A stretch of DNA of 22,117 bases from Firmicutes bacterium CAG:124 (GTDB lineage: Bacteria > Bacillota > Clostridia > Oscillospirales > Oscillospiraceae): contig HF990635.1 in NCBI GenBank assembly GCA_000432135.1, positions 1 to 22,117 of the forward strand, read 5' to 3'. The position numbers were made by a program, and so were the translations under genes. This document shows, in pieces, positions 14,672 through 21,653 of this stretch (the first letter of the stretch is position 1; each line of letters starts with the position of its first letter). A model generated the notes under the pieces. That model was not told where the DNA came from and did no database searches. It worked only from the letters and a program-made list of their open reading frames with translations.

Positions 14672-16380
14672 AGCGGCTTCACTTTTCCTCCTTCCGTCAG
14701 CGGCTGAACGCGGCGTTTCTGGCCGTGTCTCTGGTGCCGATGCTGTTGTGCTCCGGTCTGCTGCTGCAGATTTTCCGCCTGCGCATGACGTCGAACGCCC
14801 AGCAGACGGCCCAACAGCAGCTGTCCGCCTCCTGCGAGGCACTTGATACGCTGCACAGCGGCTTTTTGCAGACAGCCGCATCCCTGCAGCACAATCCACT
14901 CGTTGCACAGGCGCTGTTTGACGCAGAAGCGGAGGACACGGCGGTCTACAGCCAGCTGTTCGACGCTACAGAGTCCGTGCGCAGCTTTGCACGCTTTGAC
15001 CTTTACGATATCAGCGGCCGCTGGCGCTATTCGACACAGACAGCGCCCGAAATCCGGTCGCTGCCGACCAATTGGGGCCTTTTATACGAGGCGGCCTGCG
15101 CCGGAACCGGTGTTCTGGTGTGCAGCGCGGCAGAAGATCCGGCCGACACAGACGAGCCGCTTCTGCACGCTGCGATGCTCCTGACCGACCGCTACGGCGC
15201 GCCGGTCGGATATCTCACCATCGGCATGCTGGAAACGCAGCTGCGGACACTGCTCGGCGGCACAGCTGGTGCGCAGAACGAACTTCTTCTGCTCGACGCG
15301 CGCTGGCGTCCGGTCTACTGTACGCAGCCGGCACAGACCCAGAGCCTCGCCGACGCGCTGCGCGGGCAGCTTTTGTCCGGCAAGGCGCTCACCGGTCTGT
15401 CTGCCGACGTTTCCTATACCGTGCGGCAGCATACCGAAACCGGTCTGTATCTCGTCCTGCAGCAGCCGCAGCCGCTCAGCGCCGGAACACTCCGGCTTTT
15501 GTACTCGGTGAGCGTGCTGTGCGCGCTGGCCTGCATCATTTTAAGCGTCGTACTCAGCCTGCAGCTAAGCCGGCAGGTCTTCCAACCGATCGGCAGACTG
15601 CATCACGCCATCCGGCAGGTCGGGAAAAATAATCTGGACGTGCAGGTTCCCGTTCCCGCCGGCCGGCATGACGAATTGGGCGAATTGGCACAGCAGTTCA
15701 ACACCATGGTCGTCGCCCTCCGGCACAACCAGCAGGCACTGTTGGAAAACCAGCGCGCACTTAACCGCGCGCAGATCCGCATGCTGCAGGCGCAGCTAAA
15801 CCCGCATTTTCTGTGCAACACGCTCGACACCATGAAGTGGATCAGCAAAATCAATCAAGTGCCGCAGGTGGCGCTGATGTCAACGAATCTTGCCGATATC
15901 CTTCGCTTCTGCATCACGCCGGACGAATTTGTCCCCCTGCGGCGGGAGTTGGAGATTTTGAGCCGGTACGTCGAGATTCAGCGCATCCGCCTGTCGGAAA
16001 GCTTCTCATACACGGAAGCCGTGCCGGAGGCGCTTCTTTCGTGCATGGTTCCGAAAATGCTCCTGCAGCCGCTGGCAGAGAATGCCATTCTGCACGGCCT
16101 TTCCGGTGTAGAACACGGTGAACTCTCCGTCACGGCCGTGCTTGCGGAGCAGGACGTGCTCGAGATCCGCGTCCGGGACAACGGCTGCGGCTTCCCGCCG
16201 GACCTTCTGGGGCCTTACAAACCGCCGGAAACGCAGACGGGACATCTGGGACTATTAAATGTAGACACGATCCTGCGCAAGCATTACGGCGACGCGTTCG
16301 GTCTGCGTCTTGAAAATCCGGAGGGCGGCGGCGCCTGTATTCTTGCGCGCCTGCCCGCGAAGGGAGGGCCCGGCGTATGA
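14668..16380 (+). CDS. YesM-type sensor histidine kinase
   Basis: The 570-aa membrane kinase has a first membrane segment at about 15-36, an extracellular sensing region of about 240 residues, a second membrane segment (about 277-300), a HAMP domain (about 300-352), then the His_kinase domain with the phospho-accepting H380 in LNPHFLCNTL. The ATPase domain shows the N-box PLAENAILHG and the DNGCGF loop. This layout is typical of LytS/YesM-family kinases paired with AraC-type regulators for carbohydrate-related signals. The start ATG at 14668 overlaps the TGA of the preceding gene and has GGAGG at 14656-14660. Its own stop overlaps the regulator start in the same ATGA manner, so the three genes form one coupled operon. 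Confidence 0.95.
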   Translation: MKRLHFSSFRQRLNAAFLAVSLVPMLLCSGLLLQIFRLRMTSNAQQTAQQQLSASCEALDTLHSGFLQTAASLQHNPLVAQALFDAEAEDTAVYSQLFDATESVRSFARFDLYDISGRWRYSTQTAPEIRSLPTNWGLLYEAACAGTGVLVCSAAEDPADTDEPLLHAAMLLTDRYGAPVGYLTIGMLETQLRTLLGGTAGAQNELLLLDARWRPVYCTQPAQTQSLADALRGQLLSGKALTGLSADVSYTVRQHTETGLYLVLQQPQPLSAGTLRLLYSVSVLCALACIILSVVLSLQLSRQVFQPIGRLHHAIRQVGKNNLDVQVPVPAGRHDELGELAQQFNTMVVALRHNQQALLENQRALNRAQIRMLQAQLNPHFLCNTLDTMKWISKINQVPQVALMSTNLADILRFCITPDEFVPLRRELEILSRYVEIQRIRLSESFSYTEAVPEALLSCMVPKMLLQPLAENAILHGLSGVEHGELSVTAVLAEQDVLEIRVRDNGCGFPPDLLGPYKPPETQTGHLGLLNVDTILRKHYGDAFGLRLENPEGGGACILARLPAKGGPGV

Positions 16381-17132
16381 TGCGGGTAATGGTTGTAGAG
16401 GATGAGGAAATGATCCGCAAGGGTATCGTCATGGCAGTAGACTGGGCGGCGCTGGACTGCATCGTGGTCGGCGAAGCCGCCAACGGCGAACAGGCCCTTG
16501 CCGTCGCGGAGGACTGCCAGCCGACGCTTATCATCACGGATCTCAAAATGCCGAAGATGGACGGGCTGGAGATGGTGCGGCGGCTGCGCGAAGCAGGCAG
16601 CCGCGCGTATGTCATCATTCTGACCGCCTACGATTCGTTCGCCTACGCGCAGACGGCCATCCGTCTGGGCGCGGTGGACTTTCTGCTGAAGCCTTTTCAT
16701 GACGGCGATCTGGAAAACGCCGTTCTGGCGCTGCAAAAGCGCATCGCCGCACAAACCGCACCGCAGCCAGAGCCGCTTCCCGGCGTGAAGCCCGGCCCCA
16801 AGAGCCGCTATGTGCGCGAGGCAATGGTGTACCTTGAGCAAAACTGCGGCAGCGGCGATCTGTCCGTCGGGCAGGCGGCAGCGCAGCTGGGACTGAGCGA
16901 AGGACATCTGAGCCACCTGTTCAAAAAGGAAACGGATATGACGCTCGGCGCGTATCTTACGCGCTGCCGCATCCAGAAGGCTATGGCGTTGCTGCGCGAG
17001 GGAAAGCTGAAAGTCTACGAGGTTGCGGAGGCCTGCGGCTACCGCGATATTGCATATTTTTCCGGCACCTTCAAAAAAATCACCGGGAAAACACCCTCGG
17101 AGTATCAGGACAGTCTTTCATTTCGTTTTTAG
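16377..17132 (+). CDS. Response regulator with AraC-type DNA-binding domain (YesN/HptR-like)
   Basis: The 251-aa cytoplasmic transcription factor has a receiver domain (about 1-120) with the acidic pocket VVEDEE, phospho-acceptor D55 in ITDLKMPKMDG, TAYDSF and the conserved lysine in LLKPF. A C-terminal AraC double helix-turn-helix follows (about 145-250, with LSEGHLSHLFKKETD and CGYRDIAYFSGTFKKITGKTPSEY). It lacks the long middle region of many YesN proteins, and its length is close to that of S. aureus HptR. It overlaps the kinase gene by ATGA. A second ATG follows immediately at 16380. Likely targets are the two divergent promoters around the direct repeat at 13524-13556. The stop TAG includes the TA at the left edge of an inserted element. 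Confidence 0.95.
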   Translation: MMRVMVVEDEEMIRKGIVMAVDWAALDCIVVGEAANGEQALAVAEDCQPTLIITDLKMPKMDGLEMVRRLREAGSRAYVIILTAYDSFAYAQTAIRLGAVDFLLKPFHDGDLENAVLALQKRIAAQTAPQPEPLPGVKPGPKSRYVREAMVYLEQNCGSGDLSVGQAAAQLGLSEGHLSHLFKKETDMTLGAYLTRCRIQKAMALLREGKLKVYEVAEACGYRDIAYFSGTFKKITGKTPSEYQDSLSFRF

Positions 17133-17291
17133 GGTGTATCTGAAAACTCCCAATGTGACCGGCAGCGAGAAATTTTTGCGCTGAGCAAGACATTTTTTCG
17201 CAGGAATACTGACGTATTTCAAGGAAAAATGGTGCAGCGCAGCGTGAAAAGATCCGCTGTCCGGGTGCATTGGGAGTTTTCAGATACACCC
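17132..17291. mobile_element. 160-bp inverted-repeat element (MITE-like), TA-flanked
   Basis: Perfect 24-bp terminal inverted repeats lie at 17132-17155 (starting GGGTGTATCTGAAAACTCCC) and 17268-17291. TA stands on both outer edges (17130-17131, 17292-17293), consistent with a TA target duplication. The interior is AT-richer, with an AATAC/GTATT hairpin at 17205-17218 and no transposase. I have an impression of having seen sequences of this type often in gut Clostridia, which I cannot verify here. Its ends differ from those of the 275-bp element at 3542. Small frames crossing it are not called as genes. Confidence 0.82.
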
Positions 17292-17305
17292 TAGGAGGAA
17301 ACGCC

Positions 17306-17962
17306 ATGTACTGCATTCTGGTTGCCGGTATGCCCGCCAGCGGCAAGAGCACCATCGCCGTCAGGATTTCGGAGTCTCTGGGAATTCCAATGCTGTCCAA
17401 GGACTCCATCAAGGAGATGCTGTTTGACGATCTGGGCTTTCACAGCCGGGCAGAAAAGGTTCAGCTGGGCACAGCGGCCATGCACATTCTGTACTACGCC
17501 GCGGCCCAGCTGATGAAAGTGGGAAAACCGTTTATTCTGGAAAATAATTTTGAGGACGCTTCCATTCCCGGGATTATGGCACTGCTGGAAACCCATCACT
17601 ATACCGCCGTGACGGTTCGCCTCACCGGTGACCCGGAGGTCATCTACCGGCGGTTTGCCGCCCGGGATCTGTCCGACACCCGGCACCGGGGCCATGTGGT
17701 CAACGGCTGCTACCCGGAGCCGCCGGGAGCCCCCCTAGAAACCCCCACAAGAAAAAGCTATGAGCAGTTTCTGGACGATATCGCGGCCCGGGGATATACC
17801 CGCTTTCAGGCCAACGGCCCGGTGCTGGAGGTGGATGTGACGGATCTGAGCGAACTGGACTTCCCACGGCTGATGGGTTCTCTCACCGGTTTTGTACAGA
17901 GGGCAGTTCCTGGATATCCTCTGCGGCTGCCCACACAAAATGCACAATCTCACCGGAAATGA
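17306..17962 (+). CDS. P-loop kinase-like ATP-binding protein (AAA_33 / zeta-toxin-like fold)
   Basis: The 218-aa product is a small P-loop nucleotide-binding protein with Walker A GMPASGKST (8-16) just after the first strand. After this come KDSIKEMLFDDLG, ILENNF (typical of small-molecule kinases of this group) and VRLTGDPEVIYRRFAARD, with a lid-like arginine-rich stretch (RDLSDTRHRGH). It probably phosphorylates a small molecule or nucleoside. The substrate cannot be named. The start at 17306 has an excellent AGGAGG site. Without the 160-bp element the regulator stop would read straight into this site (TAGGAGG), so the gene was probably the fourth of the sensor operon before the insertion. 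The C-terminal tail after about residue 195 is poorly conserved in appearance. Confidence 0.8.
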   Translation: MYCILVAGMPASGKSTIAVRISESLGIPMLSKDSIKEMLFDDLGFHSRAEKVQLGTAAMHILYYAAAQLMKVGKPFILENNFEDASIPGIMALLETHHYTAVTVRLTGDPEVIYRRFAARDLSDTRHRGHVVNGCYPEPPGAPLETPTRKSYEQFLDDIAARGYTRFQANGPVLEVDVTDLSELDFPRLMGSLTGFVQRAVPGYPLRLPTQNAQSHRK

Positions 17963-17993
17963 TTTCCTGTCCAGGATTGTCAGGGATTTGAAG

Positions 17994-18230
17994 ATGGAGC
18001 ACAAAGCGCTCTTGTACTTCCTGTCTCTCCAGATAAAGCTGTACCAGCATTTGATTCAAAAGCGGGATGCGCAAACACCTCTGACACTCCGGGAAAAGGA
18101 ATTTATTGAGCTGTATGAGGATGCCATGAATCACCAAAGCAAAACCGGCACCAGAGTGAAACGGCAAAACAAATTCCCGAAACGCAAAAAGCCACCATCG
18201 GCAATGTCAGTGGTGGCTGATGGTATTTAA
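17994..18230 (+). CDS. Doubtful small hypothetical protein
   Basis: A 78-aa frame starting MEHKALLYFLSLQIKLYQ with a weak AGGG site eight bases upstream. It is helical and charged with a basic tail (QNKFPKRKKPP). Base composition is AT-richer than the neighbours. Upstream in-frame ATGs at 17892 and 17940 overlap or abut the kinase gene and lack ribosome binding sites. Its stop TAA is followed in the same frame by the next ORF, so the two could be halves of one broken gene. I do not recognise it. Confidence 0.3.
   Translation: MEHKALLYFLSLQIKLYQHLIQKRDAQTPLTLREKEFIELYEDAMNHQSKTGTRVKRQNKFPKRKKPPSAMSVVADGI
18190..18218 (-). terminator. Terminator-like hairpin on the minus strand, no gene attached
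   Basis: AGCCACCA (18190-18197) and TGGTGGCT (18211-18218) form an 8-bp stem. On the minus strand it is followed by TTTTTGCG. No minus-strand gene ends here, so it may be a relic of a lost gene. It lies within the doubtful ORF at 17994, which weakens that call. Confidence 0.5.
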
Positions 18231-18248
18231 TGTTCTGTTCTTTATTCC

Positions 18249-18443
18249 GTGACTTCCGAGGAAAAGAAAATCCGAGCGTATCTTGCAACCATCGGGCTTG
18301 ATTATGATGCACTTACGAAGGAAGAGTTTGTCTCAATTATTAGCGGACTTAAGAAGTCCAAGTATCTGAAAAGTCCCCTCAACCAGCGCGGAAAGGCAAG
18401 ACCGCAGTTGTCGCACGGAAAGGGCAAAAAGAAACGCAAATAA
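18249..18443 (+). CDS. Doubtful small hypothetical protein
   Basis: A 64-aa frame with a GTG start (TSEEKKIRAYLATIGLDY...), an acidic helical first half and a strongly basic tail ending GKGKKKRK, which would suit nucleic-acid binding. No ribosome binding site precedes the GTG. It lies in the same frame as the ORF ending at 18230, separated by a TAA and six codons. A strong hairpin terminator follows directly, which gives some support to a real transcript. Not recognised. Confidence 0.35.
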   Translation: MTSEEKKIRAYLATIGLDYDALTKEEFVSIISGLKKSKYLKSPLNQRGKARPQLSHGKGKKKRK

Positions 18444-18448
18444 GGAAA

Positions 18449-18484
18449 AAATCGGCACCTGCTTTTTAAGGCAGGTGCCGATTT
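18449..18484 (-). terminator. Bidirectional terminator downstream of groEL
   Basis: AAATCGGCACCTGC (18449-18462) and its perfect complement (18471-18484) form a 14-bp stem with an 8-base loop. On the minus strand the stem is followed by TTTTTTCC, a good terminator for the groES-groEL transcript that arrives from the right. On the plus strand a short TTTCTGTT follows, so it can also close the small ORF at 18249. Confidence 0.88.
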
Positions 18485-18507
18485 CTGTTACCCTATAATG
18501 CGCTTGA

Positions 18508-18542
18508 ATTTTTGGCGTAAGTAGCGTAAGTTTGGCGTAAAT
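18508..18542. repeat. Short direct repeats next to groEL
   Basis: Three close copies of a GGCGTAA-like word occur in about 30 bases (TTTGGCGTAAG, TAGCGTAAG, TTTGGCGTAAA). Their role is unknown. They lie in the AT-rich gap between the groEL stop and its terminator and could be a recombination or protein-binding site left by a mobile element. Confidence 0.5.
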
Positions 18543-18594
18543 CCGCTTTTGCACACTCAAAAAATCAAGCAATTTCAAGGCTTTGCGGCGTCTC

Positions 18595-20235
18595 TTAGTA
18601 CATCCCGCCCATGCCGCCGCCCTGGGCTGCGGCTGCCATGGCGGCGTCGGCCTTGGGGTCGGGCTTGTCGGCGACCAGAGATTCGGTCGTCAGGACGCAG
18701 GAGGCGATGGACGCGGCGTTCTCCAGAGCGGTGCGCGTGACCTTGGTCGGGTCGACGATGCCGGACGGGATCATGTCGCAGTACGTCTCGGTGTAGGCGT
18801 TGTAGCCATAGCCGACCTTGCGGCTGGAGCGGATCTTGTCGTAGACGATGGAGCCGTCGACGCCGGCATTCTCGGCGATCTGGCGGATCGGGGCCTGCAG
18901 CGCTCTTGCGATGATCTGCGCGCCGGTCTTCTCGTCGCCGGACAGCTTTGCGACCAGCTTCTCAACAGCCGGGATCGCGTTGACGTAGGCAGTGCCGCCG
19001 CCGGCCACGATGCCCTCTTCGACAGCTGCGCGGGTTGCGTTCAGTGCGTCCTCCACACGGAGCTTCTGCTCCTTCATGGCAACCTCAGTCTGTGCGCCGA
19101 CCTTGATAACGGCTACGCCGCCGGACAGCTTGGCAAGACGCTCCTGCAGCTTCTCCTTGTCGTAATCAGACGTGGTGACGGAGATGGTGTTCTTGATCTC
19201 CGCAATACGGGCCTTGATCTCGTTGGCGTCGCCTGCGCCGTCGACGATGACGGTGTTGTCCTTCGTGACCTTGATCTGGCGGGCCGTGCCGAGATCGGTG
19301 ATCTGCGTATCAGGCAGGTTCATGTTGAGTTCGGAGGAGATATACGTGCCGCCCGTCAGGATGGCGATATCCTTGAGCATTTCCTTGCGGCGGTCGCCGA
19401 AACCGGGAGCCTTGACGCACACGCAGGTGAAGTTGCCGCGCAGACGGTTGACCAGCAGGGTGGCCAGCGCGTCGCCCTCGACGTCCTCTGCGATGATGAC
19501 GAGCTTCTTGCCGGTCTTGACGATCTGCTCGAGCAGGGGCAGGATCTCCTGGATGGAGGAGATCTTCTTGTCGGTGATGAGGATATACGGATCATCGATG
19601 ACGGCTTCCATCTTGTCGGTGTCGGTGACCATGTAGGGGGAGATATAGCCGCGGTCGAACTGCATACCTTCGACGACCTCAAGGCCCGTCTCGGCAGTCT
19701 TGGATTCCTCGATGGTGATCACGCCGGACGCGCCGACCTTATCCATGGCCTCGGCGATCAGCTTGCCGACGGACTCGTCGCCGGAGGAGACGGCGCCGAC
19801 TCTTGCGATGTCGTCGGAGCCCTTGATCGTCTCGGAGTTTGCCTTGATGGTGTCGATGGCGGTCTCAACGGCCTTTTCCATGCCCTTGCGCATGACCATC
19901 GGGTTCGCGCCTGCGGAGACGTTCTTCAGACCCTCGTGGACGATGGCCTGCGCCAGCAGGGTCGCGGTGGTGGTGCCGTCGCCTGCGATATCGTTCGTCT
20001 TGGTCGCGACCTCGCGGACGAGCTGCGCGCCCATGTTCTCAAATGCGTCCTCGAGCTCCACGTCCTTTGCGATGGTCACGCCGTCGTTGGTGATCAGCGG
20101 AGAGCCGAACTTCTTGCCGAGCACGACGTTGCGGCCCTTCGGGCCAAGGGTAACTTTTACAGTATTGGCGAGCTGGTCAATGCCGGACAGCAGGGCCTTG
20201 CGGGCCTCTTCGCCATAAACAATCTGCTTTGCCAT
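18595..20235 (-). CDS. groEL: Chaperonin GroEL (Hsp60)
   Basis: This is the 60-kDa subunit of the double-ring folding chamber, working with GroES in the cytoplasm. The 546-aa length is standard. The protein begins AKQIVYGEEARKALL and carries the ATP-site motif GDGTTTATLL (85-94), VTLGPKGRNVVL near the N-terminus, GGGTAYVNAIP later, and the short flexible Gly-Gly-Met tail (GGGMGGMY). The start at 20235 has AAGGAAG upstream. It lies 30 bp downstream of groES in the same transcript and shares the CIRCE-controlled promoter. A strong terminator lies about 110 bp past its stop. Confidence 0.98.
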   Translation of the reverse strand: MAKQIVYGEEARKALLSGIDQLANTVKVTLGPKGRNVVLGKKFGSPLITNDGVTIAKDVELEDAFENMGAQLVREVATKTNDIAGDGTTTATLLAQAIVHEGLKNVSAGANPMVMRKGMEKAVETAIDTIKANSETIKGSDDIARVGAVSSGDESVGKLIAEAMDKVGASGVITIEESKTAETGLEVVEGMQFDRGYISPYMVTDTDKMEAVIDDPYILITDKKISSIQEILPLLEQIVKTGKKLVIIAEDVEGDALATLLVNRLRGNFTCVCVKAPGFGDRRKEMLKDIAILTGGTYISSELNMNLPDTQITDLGTARQIKVTKDNTVIVDGAGDANEIKARIAEIKNTISVTTSDYDKEKLQERLAKLSGGVAVIKVGAQTEVAMKEQKLRVEDALNATRAAVEEGIVAGGGTAYVNAIPAVEKLVAKLSGDEKTGAQIIARALQAPIRQIAENAGVDGSIVYDKIRSSRKVGYGYNAYTETYCDMIPSGIVDPTKVTRTALENAASIASCVLTTESLVADKPDPKADAAMAAAAQGGGMGGMY

Positions 20236-20265
20236 AAGAATTGCTTCCTTTCAATCAAACACGAA

Positions 20266-20538
20266 TTATTCTACAACTGCCAGAATGTCGGCCATCTTGA
20301 CGATGACGTAATCTTCGCCGTCGAGCTTCAGCTCCTGACCCGCGTACTTGCCGGTCACGACCTTGTCGCCGGGCTTGACCGTAACCTTGACGTCGTCGGT
20401 GCCCGGGCCTGCCGCAATGACTTCCGCGATCACGGATTTTTCTTTATTGGCGGTGGAGAGGATGATGCCGGACGCGGTCTTTTCCTCAGCTTCCATGTGC
20501 TTGAGCAGAACGTTGTCTGCCAACGGGGTCAGCTTCAT
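20266..20538 (-). CDS. groES: Co-chaperonin GroES (Hsp10)
   Basis: The 90-aa lid subunit of the chaperonin. It begins KLTPLADNVLLKHMEAEEKTASGIIL, which contains the mobile-loop region that contacts GroEL. The core PGDKVVTGKYAGQELKLDGEDYVIV and the end VKMADILAVVE are typical. The start at 20538 has a GGAGGT site. It is the first gene of the groESL operon, with CIRCE and a vegetative promoter just upstream, so heat-stress control through HrcA is expected. Confidence 0.98.
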   Translation of the reverse strand: MKLTPLADNVLLKHMEAEEKTASGIILSTANKEKSVIAEVIAAGPGTDDVKVTVKPGDKVVTGKYAGQELKLDGEDYVIVKMADILAVVE

Positions 20539-20594
20539 AACAATTACCTCCAGTATCCAGTCGCTGTTTCATACAGCGCGTTTTACAAGATTTT

Positions 20595-20621
20595 TTAGCA
20601 CTCAGTCTCTCTGACTGCTAA
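20595..20621. promoter_or_regulatory. CIRCE element (HrcA operator) of groESL
   Basis: TTAGCACTC (20595-20603), nine bases, GACTGCTAA (20613-20621) matches the CIRCE consensus TTAGCACTC-N9-GAGTGCTAA with one mismatch in the right half. It lies just downstream of the groES promoter, over the expected transcription start and leader, the usual position for HrcA repression. Confidence 0.95.
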
Positions 20622-20628
20622 CATCTAT

Positions 20629-20656
20629 ATCATAATCAGATGCGCCAAAAAGTCAA
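20629..20656 (-). promoter_or_regulatory. Sigma-A promoter of groES-groEL
   Basis: On the minus strand -35 TTGACT (20651-20656), 16 bases, -10 TATGAT (20629-20634). The -35 overlaps the last codons and stop of the upstream dagK-like gene, so the two genes are packed without a spacer. Confidence 0.85.
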
Positions 20657-21606
20657 GGGGTAATTTCGGCAAATTTATGACCAGACTGTGAATTTTTCGT
20701 GTGATAGGTCAGCCCCTTCGGGTAGAAAAAGCGGATGGCCTGCGGAATGAGTTCGATTTTTGCGTCCGTTGTGTAGGCAGCCTCGCCATCGATATTGACA
20801 ACAGATTCTTTTACACATTCAATGCGCAGAGAGCGGCAGCGGGCGTGATAGATCAGCGACGGATAATCGGCGTAGCGGCCCTTCTGGTAGTGACCGACGA
20901 CGGTTGCAACCTGCAGCAGATTGACCTTTTCAACCACAAGCACATCCAGCAGCCCATCGTCCGGCTCGGCCTCCGGCACGGGGTTGAAACCGCCGCCGTA
21001 CCACCGGCCATTGCAGACGCAGATCATGGTCTTCCGGCCCGAGAACACCTCGCCGCTGTCCAGCGTAACGGTGTAATCCGCCGTCAGGCCGTGCAGCATA
21101 TTGGAGAAAATGGACAGGATGTACGCGCCCTTCCCGCTCACGAGCGGCAGGCGCTTGAAGCGGGCGATATCCGTGCCGACCCGCGCGTCAAACCCGATGG
21201 AAAGAACGTTCAGCGCATAAGAATCGTTGCAGCGGATGAGATCAAAGCGCGCCTCCTCCGCGTCCAGCAGACGCTCGATGGAGGTGAAAGCGGCGGGATC
21301 GTCAAAAATTTTGATTGTGTCGTTGCCGGAGCCGCCGGGAAAATGCGTCACGGCGGCGTTGTCATAGCCGACGACGCCGTTTACAACTTCGTTGAGCGTT
21401 CCGTCGCCGCCGCAGGCGTACAGGCGCACTTCTTCGCCGGACTGCGCCGCCTGCCGCGCCAGCGTCCGGCACTCACCGGGTGCACCAGAAACGAGCAATT
21501 CATAGCTTAACCCGCGCGGCGCAAAGGCGGCCTCGATCATTTTTCGGTATTCTGCCGTCCGGTCAGACTTCCCGGCTGCGGGATTGACGATAAAAATATG
21601 CTTCAT
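20653..21606 (-). CDS. Diacylglycerol kinase-family lipid kinase (DagK/YegS-like)
   Basis: The 317-aa product belongs to the DAGK catalytic family, soluble or membrane-associated kinases that phosphorylate diacylglycerol or related lipids and recycle lipid head-group intermediates. Visible motifs are IVNPAAGKSDR at the N-terminus (nucleotide site), ACGGDGTLNEVVNGV (the GGDGT catalytic signature), PGGSGNDTIK, the NGRWYGGGFNPVPEAEPDDGLLDV segment, and NIDGEA near the end. I chose the start at 21606 (MKHIFIVNP), with AGGAGA upstream. An ATG at 21678 would add 24 residues before the first beta strand. The stop lies inside the groES promoter. Whether the substrate is diacylglycerol or another lipid cannot be told. 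Confidence 0.93.
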   Translation of the reverse strand: MKHIFIVNPAAGKSDRTAEYRKMIEAAFAPRGLSYELLVSGAPGECRTLARQAAQSGEEVRLYACGGDGTLNEVVNGVVGYDNAAVTHFPGGSGNDTIKIFDDPAAFTSIERLLDAEEARFDLIRCNDSYALNVLSIGFDARVGTDIARFKRLPLVSGKGAYILSIFSNMLHGLTADYTVTLDSGEVFSGRKTMICVCNGRWYGGGFNPVPEAEPDDGLLDVLVVEKVNLLQVATVVGHYQKGRYADYPSLIYHARCRSLRIECVKESVVNIDGEAAYTTDAKIELIPQAIRFFYPKGLTYHTKNSQSGHKFAEITP

Positions 21607-21653
21607 AGCGGAACTTTCTCCTGTTCTGTTCGTCTTATGAGTACAGGCGGCGC

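Noticed and set aside
17080..17412. A 110-residue minus-strand frame over the 160-bp element
   Set aside because: It crosses the inverted repeats and overlaps the regulator and kinase genes in antisense. It is a repeat-derived frame, not a gene.
18583..20598. A 671-residue plus-strand open frame opposite groEL-groES
   Set aside because: It is a shadow of two certain minus-strand genes, caused by GC-rich codon bias.
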